Positions 44,710 through 55,373 of a DNA stretch of 64,000 bases are shown here, one piece after another (the first letter of the stretch is position 1; each line of letters opens with the position of its first letter). The notes beneath the pieces were generated by a model that was not told where the DNA came from, did no database searches, and worked only from the letters and a program-made list of their open reading frames with translations. The position numbers were made by a program, and so were the translations under genes. The DNA is from Cryptomeria japonica (lineage: Eukaryota; Streptophyta; Pinopsida; Cupressales; Cupressaceae). The stretch covers positions 766,293,330 to 766,357,329 of the forward strand of contig NC_081408.1 in NCBI RefSeq assembly GCF_030272615.1, read 5' to 3'.

Positions 44710-46190
44710 TCAGTGAGTGCTAGATAGGGGTAGGACCCCTAGCTTACTTATAAGATACTCAAAAGTGTCCCTTGGCAGTGGTTTTGTGAAGATGTTTGCA
44801 ATTTGTTCTTTTGTGCTAACATATTCCAGCACAACATTCTTTTCTTGAACTTCTTCTCTAAGATAATGATACTTTATAGAGATATGTTTTATCTTAGAGT
44901 GCATTACTGGATTCTTTGAAATGTTAATAGCACTTGTATTATCACAAAATATAGTTACTAGCTCAGTAACTGTCTCATTCATTCCTTCCAACAATTGTTT
45001 GATCCATGCTATATTGGTACAATTCAATGCTGCAGCGACATATTCAGCTTTAGCTGTTGACTGTGAAATGCATCCTTGTTTCTTGCTAAGCCAACTTACT
45101 AGTCTTTCTCCCAAAAAGAAAGCTCCACCACTTGTGCATTTCCTATCATCAATATTTCTTGCCCAATCAGCATCAGTATAGACTTTTAAGTCAAAATCAT
45201 TCCTCTTTTCATATAATAGACCATAATCTTTAGTGCCTCTCAAGTATCTGAAAATTCTTTTGACTGCTGTCATATGAGTTTCTTTAGGATCTGCAGAGAA
45301 TCTTGCAGCTATACGTACTGCATGTGCTATATCAGGCCTGCTGTGAACTACATATTGCAACTTGCCAATCATAGATCGGTAAAGTGTCTCATCAACAGAT
45401 GCAAATTCATCATTCTTTGATAGTTTACAATTAGTAGTCATAGGAGTACTTACAGGTTTAGAATCCTCCATTCCAAATTTCTTCAAGATTTCCTTTATAT
45501 ACTTGGATTGAGTAATGAAAATCCCATTTTTCATTTGCAGTATTTGTAAACCTATAAAATACTTTATCTCACCGATTAATGACATCTCAAATTCTTTGCA
45601 CATTTCATTTCCAAAGTTCTTACATAAAGAGTCATTTCCACATAAAATAATATCATCAACAAATATGGCTAACATCAGCATTCCATTCTCCTCATCATTC
45701 TTCATATACATGTTGTTGTTCTCACTAGTCCTTATAAATCCAATTTTTATTAAGTAAGAGTGCAAACTGTCATACCATGCTCTAGGTGCTTGCTTTAGAT
45801 CATATAAAGCTTTGTTCAACTTACATACCTGATCTTTATTCTTCTCTTCAATAAATCCTTCAGGTTGTTCAATATATACTTCTTCTTCTATTATACCATT
45901 CAAAAATGCAGATTTAACATCCATTTGATATACCTTGAATTTTTTGTAAGCAGCATATGCCAACAATGTTCTTACACCTTCAAGTCTTGCTACAAGTGCA
46001 AAAGTCTCTCCATAGTCTATTCCTTCTTCTTGAGCATAGCCTTTGCAAACTAGCCTTCCTTTATTCCGAATGACCTCTCCTTTTTTATTTAGCTTATTTC
46101 TGAAAATCCACTTTGTACCGATTACATTTTTCTCTTTTGGTCTTAGAACCAGTGTCCATGTTTTATTTTTCTTGATTTGATCAATCTCTT
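44710..46190 (-). pseudogene. Copia reverse transcriptase and RNase H, nearly intact
   Basis: In one frame, minus strand: TWTLVLRPKEKNVIGTKWIF, LLAYAAYKKFKVYQMDVKSA, FLNGIIEEEVYIEQPEGFIE, LAIFVDDIILCGND (catalytic FVDD), GEIKYFIGLQ, VYTDADWARNIDDRKCTSGG, STAKAEYVAAALNCTNIAWI and DNTSAINISKNPVMHSKIKH. The frame is open from after the TAA at 46191-46189 to its stop at 44710. All main catalytic residues are visible. Confidence 0.9.
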
Positions 46191-46937
46191 ATATCATAGC
46201 ATTCACCCAATCTTCATTGTTTAATGCTTCTTTTACTATCCTCGATTCAATTTCGGATATCAGACATGTGTTATGTCTCGGTTTGTTCCTTGTCATCACT
46301 GGAGCATCCTTATCTCCTATAATCTGACTTGATGCATGATTTCTTCTGACATATTTTGCTAATATAGGCTCGGTAGGCTCTATATGATCTTCTTCATCAC
46401 TCGATAACTGAGTATTTTCTTCATTGGCTTTCTCGGTAAAACTGGTCGGTTGGACACATACAAACTCTTCATAATCTTCTGGTTCTTTGGAATTTCCTTC
46501 ATCATTTCTTTCTGCAAATTCATCAATTTTCACATTTGCACTTTCCACAATTTTGTTAGATGATTTGATCAGACATTTAAATGCTTTACTCCTAGAGGAA
46601 TAACCAAGAAATGTTCCTTCCTCGCTTTTCTGATCAAACTAACTTTCCATTTCTATCATCTTTGTGAACATAACATCTACTTCCAAATATTTTAAAATAG
46701 CTTACATTTGGTTTCTTGTCATATCAGATTTCATAAGGTATCTTCATAGTTCCTTTCTTCAGTTGTACTCAGTTCAAGGTGTAAACTGCAGTGCTTATTG
46801 CTTCTCTCCAAAATATTTGAGGTACACTCTTTTCAATCATCAAAGTTCTGGCACAATCTACAATTGATCTGTTCCTTCTTTCAGCTATTCCATTTTGCTG
46901 TGGTGTCCTTGGTGCTGACACTTGTCTCTTTATACCA
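46189..46937 (-). pseudogene. Copia integrase core end and integrase-RT linker
   Basis: Reads DHGIKRQVSAPRTPQQNGIA, ERRNRSIVDCARTLMIEKSV (the P-x-Q-x-NG-AE-RN motif of the core end), then after a frame change GTFLGYSSRSKAFKC and an acidic linker (46548-46192) with RKPRHN-like basic end. Stop TAA at 46191-46189. Confidence 0.8.
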
Positions 46938-46995
46938 TGATCATCAGTGGACAATAGTCTCACGAAAGTCAAAGCCCATCAGTGGACAATAGTCT
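46925..46995. other. Break junction with filler DNA
   Basis: CATCAGTGGACAATAGTCTC occurs twice, 36 bp apart (about 46,943 and 46,979), joined by ACGAAAGTCAAAGCC, itself a near copy of LINE sequence at about 42,597. The copia sequence at the break (GATGATCATGGTATA) shares GATCAT with it. Looks like error-prone end joining with templated filler. Confidence 0.7.
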
Positions 46996-47490
46996 CTGAA
47001 GACAAAAGCTACAATCACTTTGGGGAAGAATTACTCACTATTTGTGGTGCTTTTGATTTAATCATTTGCAATGGTATAATTAGATGGGCAAAATCTAGTA
47101 ATTTCACCTGTAAAACCTACAATGGGGCAAGTGTTGTGGATTATGTAATTTGTTCTCATAGCCTATGTGAGAAAATGGAGGAAATGATAGTCGATAAACA
47201 ACTTTGGGACTTCAAATCAGACCACAACTTGATTTATTTAAGCTTCTCATGGGCAGATCAAAAGTGTCAAGACTTGAAAACTCAGTGTACTCAACATTCT
47301 TCAAATAAAGGTAGAATTCTTTTGACCCAAAACAACTGCAATATTTTCAAGGTTCCACTTGAGAGATTTTCCAGGAAGGTGAGAATCTCATTCCATGGTC
47401 TCCATAGCCATGAACTCACAAATCTAATCCATAATGCATTGGCGGAGTGTATAAGGGCCAAGAATAATAAATTTGAAACAAATTGCTTTT
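46979..47490 (+). pseudogene. LINE endonuclease, duplicated end and continuation
   Basis: 46,979-47,188 repeats 42,609-42,817 with about six differences (DHQWTIVSEDKSYNHF becomes AHQWTIVSEDKSYNHF). It then continues into EMIVDKQLWDFKSDHNLIYL, where SDHN-(L/P)-(I/V) is the last catalytic block (SDH) of the endonuclease. Stop at 47490, with more stops to 47,760. Confidence 0.8.
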
Positions 47491-47499
47491 AGATAAATG

Positions 47500-49485
47500 C
47501 TTGGTTTGACGAAGAATGTAAAATTGCAGGGAGGAATGTGAGAGACCCACACAAGAAAGAGATCAACATAAAGGTTTACAAGAAGATTTTAAAGCAGAAA
47601 AAAAACTAATTTTGTGCTCACAAGGTAAGAAGAATTAATTTTTATTAATAAAAATAACCCCAAGTCATTTTGGAAGGAGCTGCAATCCAAGAAAAAGCAA
47701 ACGAAAAACAATACTATAGATAAACAATGGTTTGATTATGCTAAACAACTTTAGGAGCAGGACTTTGGGGTGGAATCACCTCCGATTTTCAATATTAATA
47801 CAAATCTTTTTACAAAGTGGGAAATTGAAATGGGTATAAAAAAGCTAGGTCTTGGAAAAGAAAAAGACTTGGTTGATCTTCAGGCAGAATATTTGAAGTG
47901 GGGTTTGAAATCTTTGGCACCACACATTATGAAATTTTTTAACAACATCATACACCAGGGATTTCCCAAAGATTGGACTACTAGTCTTACCATTCCTCTT
48001 TTTAAGAGCGGGGATGTCAATAATCCCTCTAATTACAGGACCATTATTATTAACCCTTTGTTTGCAAAGTTATTTGGCAACATGATAGAGAATAAAATTA
48101 GCAAGTAGGTGGAAGAGAATGGTAAGCATGCAAAAGGGAAAGCTGATTTCAAACCTAAGCATTCCACAGTTGATCACGGTATCACTTTTAAACATTTAAT
48201 TGAAAAAGGACGGGAAGAGAAAGAAGAGATCTTCTGCTATTTTGATGATTTCAAAAAGGCTTTTGACATGGTTCCTAGGGTTAAACTTTGGAATAGAATG
48301 AAAGAACTTGGAATTCCCATGCATCTTAGAGCAGTTGTCCATAGGCTTTATGAGGAGGTTAAAGTCAAAATCAGATCCTCAGATGGTCTCTCAGAAAGCT
48401 TCAGAAGCAATATTGGGGTCAAACAAGGGTGTTCATTATCTCCTATGTTGTTTGGTTTATACATTGACAAGTTAGAAGAGTGGTTAAACTCTCACGATGG
48501 TGATGGTGTTCGTTTGGGTAAGTTTGTGATAAAAATTCTTTATGTGGATGACCTCATTCTTATTGCTAAAACAACTCTTGGTTTGCAAGAACATTTGTAT
48601 GCTTTGGAGCACTTTTGCAGAATGGTCAAGATGCAAGTCGATATCAACAAGATAAAAGCCATGGTTTTTTATAATAAGAGGAACAAAATCAATATAAGTT
48701 TTACTTTGAAGGTAGTACACTTGAAGAAGTTTTAGACTATAAATATCTTGGGATTGACTTCAACAAAAATCTAATTGGGAAGGTTGCAGGAAGAAGAGAA
48801 TCCTAGATGGTTGGAAAGCTTGGTATGCTCTTCAAAACAGATGTAGAGAAGCAGAGCTTTGGGATTGGAAGACCTCCCAGACTCTTTTTGGGCTTTTAGT
48901 TCTTATTGTTATTCTCTATGGTTGTGAATTGTTGGCCAACAACACTTCTGGTTCATAGTGGAAGCAAATCGAGCAAATCCAAAAGCTCTTGATAACAAGC
49001 AAGTTCAAGATTAAAAATATAGTTCCTTATGATATTATCCTGAGTGAAACTGGGGCTACTCCTATTGAATCTATTGCTATGGTTAGTCTCATTAGTTATC
49101 TTAAAAGAATTGGGCAAATGGAGGAAGAAAGATGGCCTAAAGATGTTTTCAATGACAATTTATGGAAAAGAAAGAAGACTTGGATGCAACCAAACCTCAA
49201 ATGGTTGAGTAAATGGAATATCTACCTAAATTTGTACCCCACAAATAGTAAAGAGGTAAAGGCTTTTGTTATGGATAAGTTTCACAAGTGGGCTTGGGGT
49301 AAAGAGTTAGCGAGAAAGAAAAAATATTATATCACGGAGTTCAATCCTGCTTATGATCATCATCAAAAAGCTTATATAAGGGCTAGTATTTCATGGAAAG
49401 CTAAGTGTATTATTTCTCAATTAAGAACTAACTCCTATCAGCTTCATAGTGAAACTGGTCGTTGGAAAAGACCAAAGGAAACTTG
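47500..49485 (+). pseudogene. LINE ORF2 reverse transcriptase and C-terminal region
   Basis: From 47,770: WTTSLTIPLFKSGDVNNPSN, YRTIIINPLFAKLFGNMI, FKPKHSTVDHGITFKHLIEK, CYFDDFKKAFDMVPRVKLWN, GVKQGCSLSPMLFGLYIDKL and ILYVDDLILIAKT (catalytic YVDD at about 48,540-48,552). After several stops and frameshifts (48,735-48,989), a C-terminal part reads LISYLKRIGQMEEERWPKDV and WKAKCIISQLRTNSYQLHSE. A C-x-x-C (VCIFC) near 49,500 recalls the terminal zinc finger of LINE RTs. The VPR-x-x-LW and KQGC-LSP-LF forms differ from plant L1 (NW-FL, GDPLSP). Confidence 0.8.
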
Positions 49486-50831
49486 AGAGGAAAGAGTGTG
49501 TATTTTTTGCACATCTGGGAAAGCTTCATTTTAGAGTGGGACACCTTTAAGGATGTAGTTAGGGACAAGTATAATAAAATCTTGACTGTGGGATTTTGGT
49601 ACCTTCTTCTAAAGCTCAATATGTCTTAAATGTTGTGTCATTAGTATGTTTGGAAAAAAATCCCACAACAAAAGGAAAGTAGATGTCACCATATGTCATG
49701 ATCGCCTGAGTTCCAATAAGTATGCAAATTATATACAACTTGATTCATTTAATGATTCAAACAAAGGTAATGAAGTGAGACAAATGGCATCTCAACCGCT
49801 TGAGAAGAAGCCAACACAGTCACCCCATCCAAACGTGGGTACAATTTCCATGATAACGACTTGTAGGTGAGAGATTATGGAATCTTTTTTGTTAGAGAGG
49901 GAGATGTTATATTTAAGTAAGAAAAGGCTTCGTATCAAGGGTTCAATACTTTTATTTTAGAGGATTCAGAAAGATTATAGTCATTATGTTTATAATTATC
50001 ATACCTTAGCATTCTTGTGTTAAAAAATAGAGATATCAAATGCATAATATTGTGCATGATTCACCTTTATGGTGTGTTTTTATCTCTGTTCAATTAATGA
50101 AATTGGTGCACTATGTATTTCTTCAAAATATGATCATAGTTATTAACTATTCTCATCCTACTTTTATAATTTTAGTTATATCAATTGTATGCAAAGTTTT
50201 GGATCATATTTAATACTCTTTCAAACTTATGTAGAAATTAGTCAAACTAAGATTGTATTATTCTATCTGATGGGCAAAATTTTTGTAAAAGTTTGGTGAA
50301 TTGCTTTAGTTTACTATTTTTGTGCGTTGATTTCCTTTCCCATTTTCCTCTCCCCATTAAAATGAAGAGTTGACTTATAAAATTCCAAAGGTCTTTTTAT
50401 AAAGTGAAACATAGTCCCACACTTACAAAATTTCCCAAGGTAGTATCTCTTGAGCATTAGCTTTAGAGATCAACAATTTCTAGGCATACTGCATCAACAT
50501 TGGAGCTTCTTTATTTTGGGGGAATTTCATGTTTCTCTTTTTCCTTCCTATGGGGGGATACTTGATTGTATATACATGATGTATATATTCCTTAGGGGGT
50601 ATCATTGAGTCCTCCATGCATCATTTTTTTTTGTTTTTTTTGTCTCTTTTGGAGGGGAGTTTTGTCTCATGATTTTCTCCTTTTCTCCAATTGTGATAGA
50701 TTTCATTGCATTACATTTCAATTGTACATGGGTACCTAATATGGCCTAGTTATAAGGATCCATCTTGCATCTTTCTTTAAAATTACATAATAATCTACTC
50801 CTTCGGTTATGCTTAAGGTGGGGGGGGGGGG
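49486..50831. other. Probable LINE 3' region and unassigned AT-rich sequence
   Basis: No protein beyond the C-terminal remnants. A G11 run lies at 50821-50831 next to the LTR. No poly(A) tail or LINE target duplication could be fixed. Confidence 0.35.
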
Positions 50832-52387
50832 TGATGGAGTAAAATAGGTTTTCTCATATACATATACTTAAGTGTTACTTAGGCAACCAACATTGGATAT
50901 TTAGTTGTGATACTCTGCAAAATGGGATAGATGTTAGGGAACACAACACAAGAAACAATTCAAACATTAGTGTTAGTGTAAGAAATGAAAGACTATCCTA
51001 AGCAAGCATATCAAGAGAGATATTAAACATGTAATGGAAAACATGTATATACAAAAGAGATACACTACACTCCTCCAAATGCTAACCAAGATGTTCATAG
51101 TTGCTCCTCCCTTGTTCCTCTCCTCTCCAAGTTCTACATGAGTGTAGCTCACAACTTTGCACTACTATGGAAGTCTTATGGAGATTCACGATTATGAAAA
51201 TGAAGATTATGAGTATGCAAATGCAAACAAGCTAAATATGAGAGAAATGAGTTCATTTGAGCTATGTTAATTTTAACCAAAAGCAGAACAAAGTAACTAT
51301 GTTCCTAAATGTTCTCTCTTAAATTCACTATAACTTAGATGCATACAAGATTTATGGATTATGGCTAGATGTTTTTTTTTTAAATGAGAAATGAGAGCTC
51401 TATTTATAGGTAAAATAGGGCAATGGATGGTTGAGATTGAGTAATCTCAACAAGTGTCAGGATTAATGAGTTTATGATCCATGTGAAAGTTTTCAATCCA
51501 ATCCCAGGATGACAAATGTCATCATGAGATGGCTTGAGAGGAGAGGGAAGAAACATTAAATACTTGACATGACTTGACAGTCAACTTGGGAGGTAAGGTT
51601 AGGCTTGAGTTGAATGAATAAGACCATTATCCAATGAATAATACTTTTATCCAATGGATAAACTCTTGTACAAGAGTTAGTGAGGATAACCATGGTCAAA
51701 GCAATAAATGCTTGAAGAGACCCATGAGTCTAACCATGTGGGTGAGTTGAGTTAACTATAAATGGTTATGTAAGAGCCATAAATGGTCATGTAAGAGCCA
51801 TTAGTGGTTTGGAAGACTTAAGGGGTTAACTTGTTGAACACATAAAGCATTAAATGTTTTTCAAAGACTTTGAGGCTTTGAGAAGTGACTTCAAGTTGCT
51901 TAGGAATGTGACAATACTTAGGGAGGGTGATTAGGGTAATTAGGAATGATTAGAAGAACTTAGAAAGTGGTTAGAAGAATCTAGAAGGGGATTTAGGATT
52001 GCAAGTGGGTTTGGTGGGTGAGGGAAAATAGGATTTTTTTAAAAATAAAATTAATTTATTTCAATTGTGGTTGCAACTTGCATTTGTAGGAGAATGCAAG
52101 TGGGGGGGGGGGGGGGAATAGTTTAGGGATTTAAATAAATGTTTTATTATTTATTTAAAAGAAGAAAGGGGGTTAAATTAAATAAATATGTTTTATTCAT
52201 TTAATTGATTTAGAGTGTGGCTTAATGAACTAATTTAAATAAATTGAATAATTTATTTAATTAATAGGAGAAGGGGTTGAGGATGAATTAATTAAATATT
52301 AATTTAATTAACTGATTATTGATGGTTAGATAATCAAATAAATAGTAAATATTCATTTAATTAAGTGGACAGATTTATGCGACTACA
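50832..52387 (-). repeat. 3' LTR of PMD element copy 2 (about 1,556 bp)
   Basis: In minus orientation it starts TGTAGTCGCATAAATCTGTC (one base from copy 1) and ends CTATTTTACTCCATCA. The same purine tract CAAAGAGGGGCAAA lies directly upstream (plus 52388-52401). Many segments align to the copy 1 LTRs in reverse (TATAAATAGAGC at about 51,400, CATTTAATGCTT-like region, AATTAATT region) but with much more divergence. Contains a run of 15 G at about 52,104. Confidence 0.85.
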
Positions 52388-52783
52388 TTTGCCCCTCTTT
52401 GAGATGGTGTGGTTTATCGCGTCGTTTCAAAGAAAGAAAAATAGGTGCAAAGAAATATACCCCATAAATGTTAATTTAATGGTTGGTATGCCTCCTCAAG
52501 AGATGGGCCAAAAAATTTCAAAAAATCGGGCGATCTCTCGAAAAGGGACGAGAAGTGGAGGGGACATAGAATAGAAGAAATTTGCAATAACGGTGAAAGA
52601 ATGAAAGAAATCAGAGTTAAAATATAGGGACCACGACAGTGAGCGGGGTGAATTAGGGTTAGAGCTAGAGGGTATATATGGGGGTGAAGGGGTAAAAATA
52701 GGCTCATTTGCATCTATCTCCCTGGCAGTTTGGAGCTCTGATAGTGACTTTTGGTGAAGGAGTGAGCATCGATCATCATACTT
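52388..52783. other. Polypurine tract and PMD upstream flank, copy 2
   Basis: Reverse-oriented equivalent of 33398-33809. Noncoding, recognisably homologous around GAGATGGGCCAAAAAATTTC and ATCTCTCGAAAAGGGA. Confidence 0.6.
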
Positions 52784-55373
52784 GTGCCTATAGTAGATCA
52801 TCGGCTAGAGCGGATTCGTCGATTCCAGCGGCTAGATGACTATGGACTAGCGGTACACAAATTTTGAATTTTGTGTTTTCTGCATTTTTAACATGTTTTT
52901 TCAAGCATCAAAGTCCAATCAAGACAATAGCGCTAAAACTGTGTTTTAGCACTTTTGTCGCCTAAAATAGCACTATTGTGCCGCAATGGCGCTATTGTCT
53001 AGTAGTTTTAGCGCTATTGACGTTTTAGCACGATTTTGTGTTTTGTCTAGCGCGTTTGTTTTGGAATAGAGCTGTTGTGTAGTGGTTTTAGCGCATTTGT
53101 TTTTTAGCACGATTGTGTAGTTGTTTAAGTGCTTTTGTCAGCAAAATAGCGCGATTGTCAGAAAAAGATGCCCCAGTGTTAAGAAAAATATCTCCTGATG
53201 CCTGTGTTGGGTGGATGGATGGATGAGTTGTTTTGAATCATAGCAACCCCATCAAGACTAGGTCATTATGATAAATGCCTGTTGTAGTCTAGGTTTGCCA
53301 TGATCGCTTACCTATTGAGACCCGAAGATACTTGATCAAAGTATCTGTTGATAGTCTAGGTTGAAACTTAAGAAAGTTTGAAACAAAACAACTGATGATG
53401 TGTTGATGTGTGTGTGTGTAGGAGGATCTTCCCGTCTTACAGATGCAAGAGCGGCATCCTGCCACATAGCAGCTGCGAGAGCAGTTGACCGAGACAAGGA
53501 GAGATTGCGTTGTGACGACTAGGTTGTTTGATATGATGTATCTTCCCGTGATTTGAATGAATTGTGGACTGATGACAACACTGGCTGAGCGTTGGCATAG
53601 TGAGACATGTACCTTCCACCTGGCGATGAGATAGATGACAATTACCCTAGAGGATGTGTGGAGGATACTACGCATCCCGATCAGAGGGGAGTTGGTGACC
53701 TACGATCGAGCACTAGGGACGATAAGTACAAAGGATTTTTGTTGATGATGTTTATATTGAGGATGGTTCGATAGCCTGGGAGGACATAGCAGCACTATAT
53801 GAGCCATTACCAACAGTTTTATCAGAGATCATCAAAGGTTTACTGTGCCCCGGTCGACGTTCTCATGGACTGGCTGTTGGTTGGGGCCAGGTGATTGAGC
53901 AAATGATGACAGAGGGGACCTGCTATGCCTGGGGACCATGTGTGTTAGCACATCTTTACAAGGAGCTACATGAGGTGGTGTACCAAGAGGCGAGATCACT
54001 AGGAGTAGGGATCACATTGTTACATGTCTAGGTGTGGGAGCACTTGCCAGTCACGCGACCCATCCGTTTGAGATTCAGGGCGATAAATCAGCCCTACGTA
54101 TACATGTATGGAGGGATGATGAGACAGTCCCACCTGGGAAAGTTAGAGTTTTAGCGACGAGCTTTAGATGATTTAGACATAGTAATATGGAGGCCATATA
54201 TCAAGTGTGAGCCCTGGGATGATGATGCAGAGGCCCTTCCCTATGTATTTATGACACAATTTTTGATTGGTCGCACAACCTACCTTGTAGAGAGACAGGT
54301 GCCGGGGAGGGTGATGAGACAGTTTGGACGAAGGCAGGGATTGCCAAGGGGGTTAGGTGAGTATGCACAGGCTGTACAAGAGAGATTTCAGTGGGGACCA
54401 GTGTTACCATATGACCAGGCCTTGGCAGAGTTCCAAACTTTATAGGTAAGACCATGGCACATGAGGCCTGAGATTGTGGATGCAGAGGTGACAAATGAGT
54501 ACACACAATATCATATCGCACATTCAATTGCACAGATTTCAGATCCAGTCGAGTCGATACTAGCTTTTGAGGATGAGAGGAGGCGGTGACGAGGGAGGAG
54601 AGGAGGTAGGGGTGGAGGAGGAGGAGGAGATGGGGAAGAGGGATGTGGTGGGGAGGTTATGGTGTAGTAGGAGGAGGTGGAGGTGGTGGGGGTGGGGGTT
54701 TTGGGATGGTGGTGGAGGACGGTTATAGAGGAGAGGGAGAGGCAGGCAACCATTACGACTGTCATAGGGTCCTCTAATACAGGGGGCAGCTAGAGTAAGA
54801 GGTAGGGATATTGGGGAGGGAGCGGAGGTGAGGGAGATGGGAGAGGGAGCCACATGTGGAGGAGAGTATCATATGGAGATGGGTGAGGGAGCCGTAGGTG
54901 GAGGAGGGGGAGGCCTGCGGGAGCATATGATAGTATATTTGCAGACTCGACTTACAACAACTGAGGCACAATTAGAGGATAGGGATGCAAAGATTGTAGC
55001 TAGGGATGTTTAGCTGTTTGCACAAGAGTTAGAGTTGATAGTAGTGAGGCAAGAGCGGGATGATGTAGTTGATAGGGTGATCCAGCTGTAGGATAGAGTT
55101 CGGGTTTTTGAGGGAGCACAGGCACAGGGTCTAATGAAGGCGGTATTGAGTGCGATGCAGCAGGCAGGGGGAGAGATTGACTATTGGCGAGGTTTATATG
55201 AGCAGGTTGTGCCGGTTAGCCAACGAGCTATGAGCTATGCTCAGATGTGGAGGCTGAGGTCAAAGCGGTCGCAGAGGTTACAAAGTAGTGGGGGTGTTAT
55301 GAGTCCTTTGCGACGAGATAGTGCGGGTGGAGCATGGGGTAGTGGTGGAGCATCTAGTCAGATTGCCATTTGA
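52784..55373 (+). pseudogene. Plant mobile domain gene, copy 2, decayed
   Basis: Exon 1 52784-52852 (ATG changed to GTG) ends at GCG|GTACAC. An intron of 569 bp ends TGTGTGTAG|GAGGATC at 53421/53422. Exon 2 reads EDLPVLQMQERHPAT, stop, LAERWHSETCTFHLA, later HGLAVGWGQVIEQMMTEGT, NQPYVYMYGGMMRQSHLGKL, ALPYVFMTQFLIGRTTYLVE and RQVPGRVMRQFGRRQGLPRG. A Gly-rich tract, a coiled coil and YWRGLYEQVVPVSQRAMSYA follow, ending at TGA near 55373 about 30 residues earlier than copy 1. Several stops and indels. It lies antisense to its LTR, as in copy 1. Confidence 0.85.
52925..53160 (+). repeat. AGCGCT-type motifs in the copy 2 PMD intron
   Basis: TTTTAGCGCTATTG-like units repeat about 12 times in variants (AGCGCT, AGCACT, AGCGCG, AGCGCA). 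This is the same element found in the copy 1 intron. Confidence 0.75.

Larger units (their letters stand above)
42818..46937 (-). mobile_element. Truncated Ty1/copia element within the LINE
   Basis: In element orientation, pol comes first (46937 to 44710), then the purine tract AAAGGGGGAGAT, then a single LTR (44355 to 42818). The 5' LTR, PBS, gag and protease are missing. The right end breaks inside the integrase core at about 46937 and is followed by filler and duplicated LINE sequence. Confidence 0.88.

Noticed and set aside
52104-52118. G15 run as a G-quadruplex or regulatory element
   Set aside because: It is a mononucleotide expansion in an old LTR, likely slippage; similar runs at 19980, 42834 and 50821 also sit in or next to TEs.
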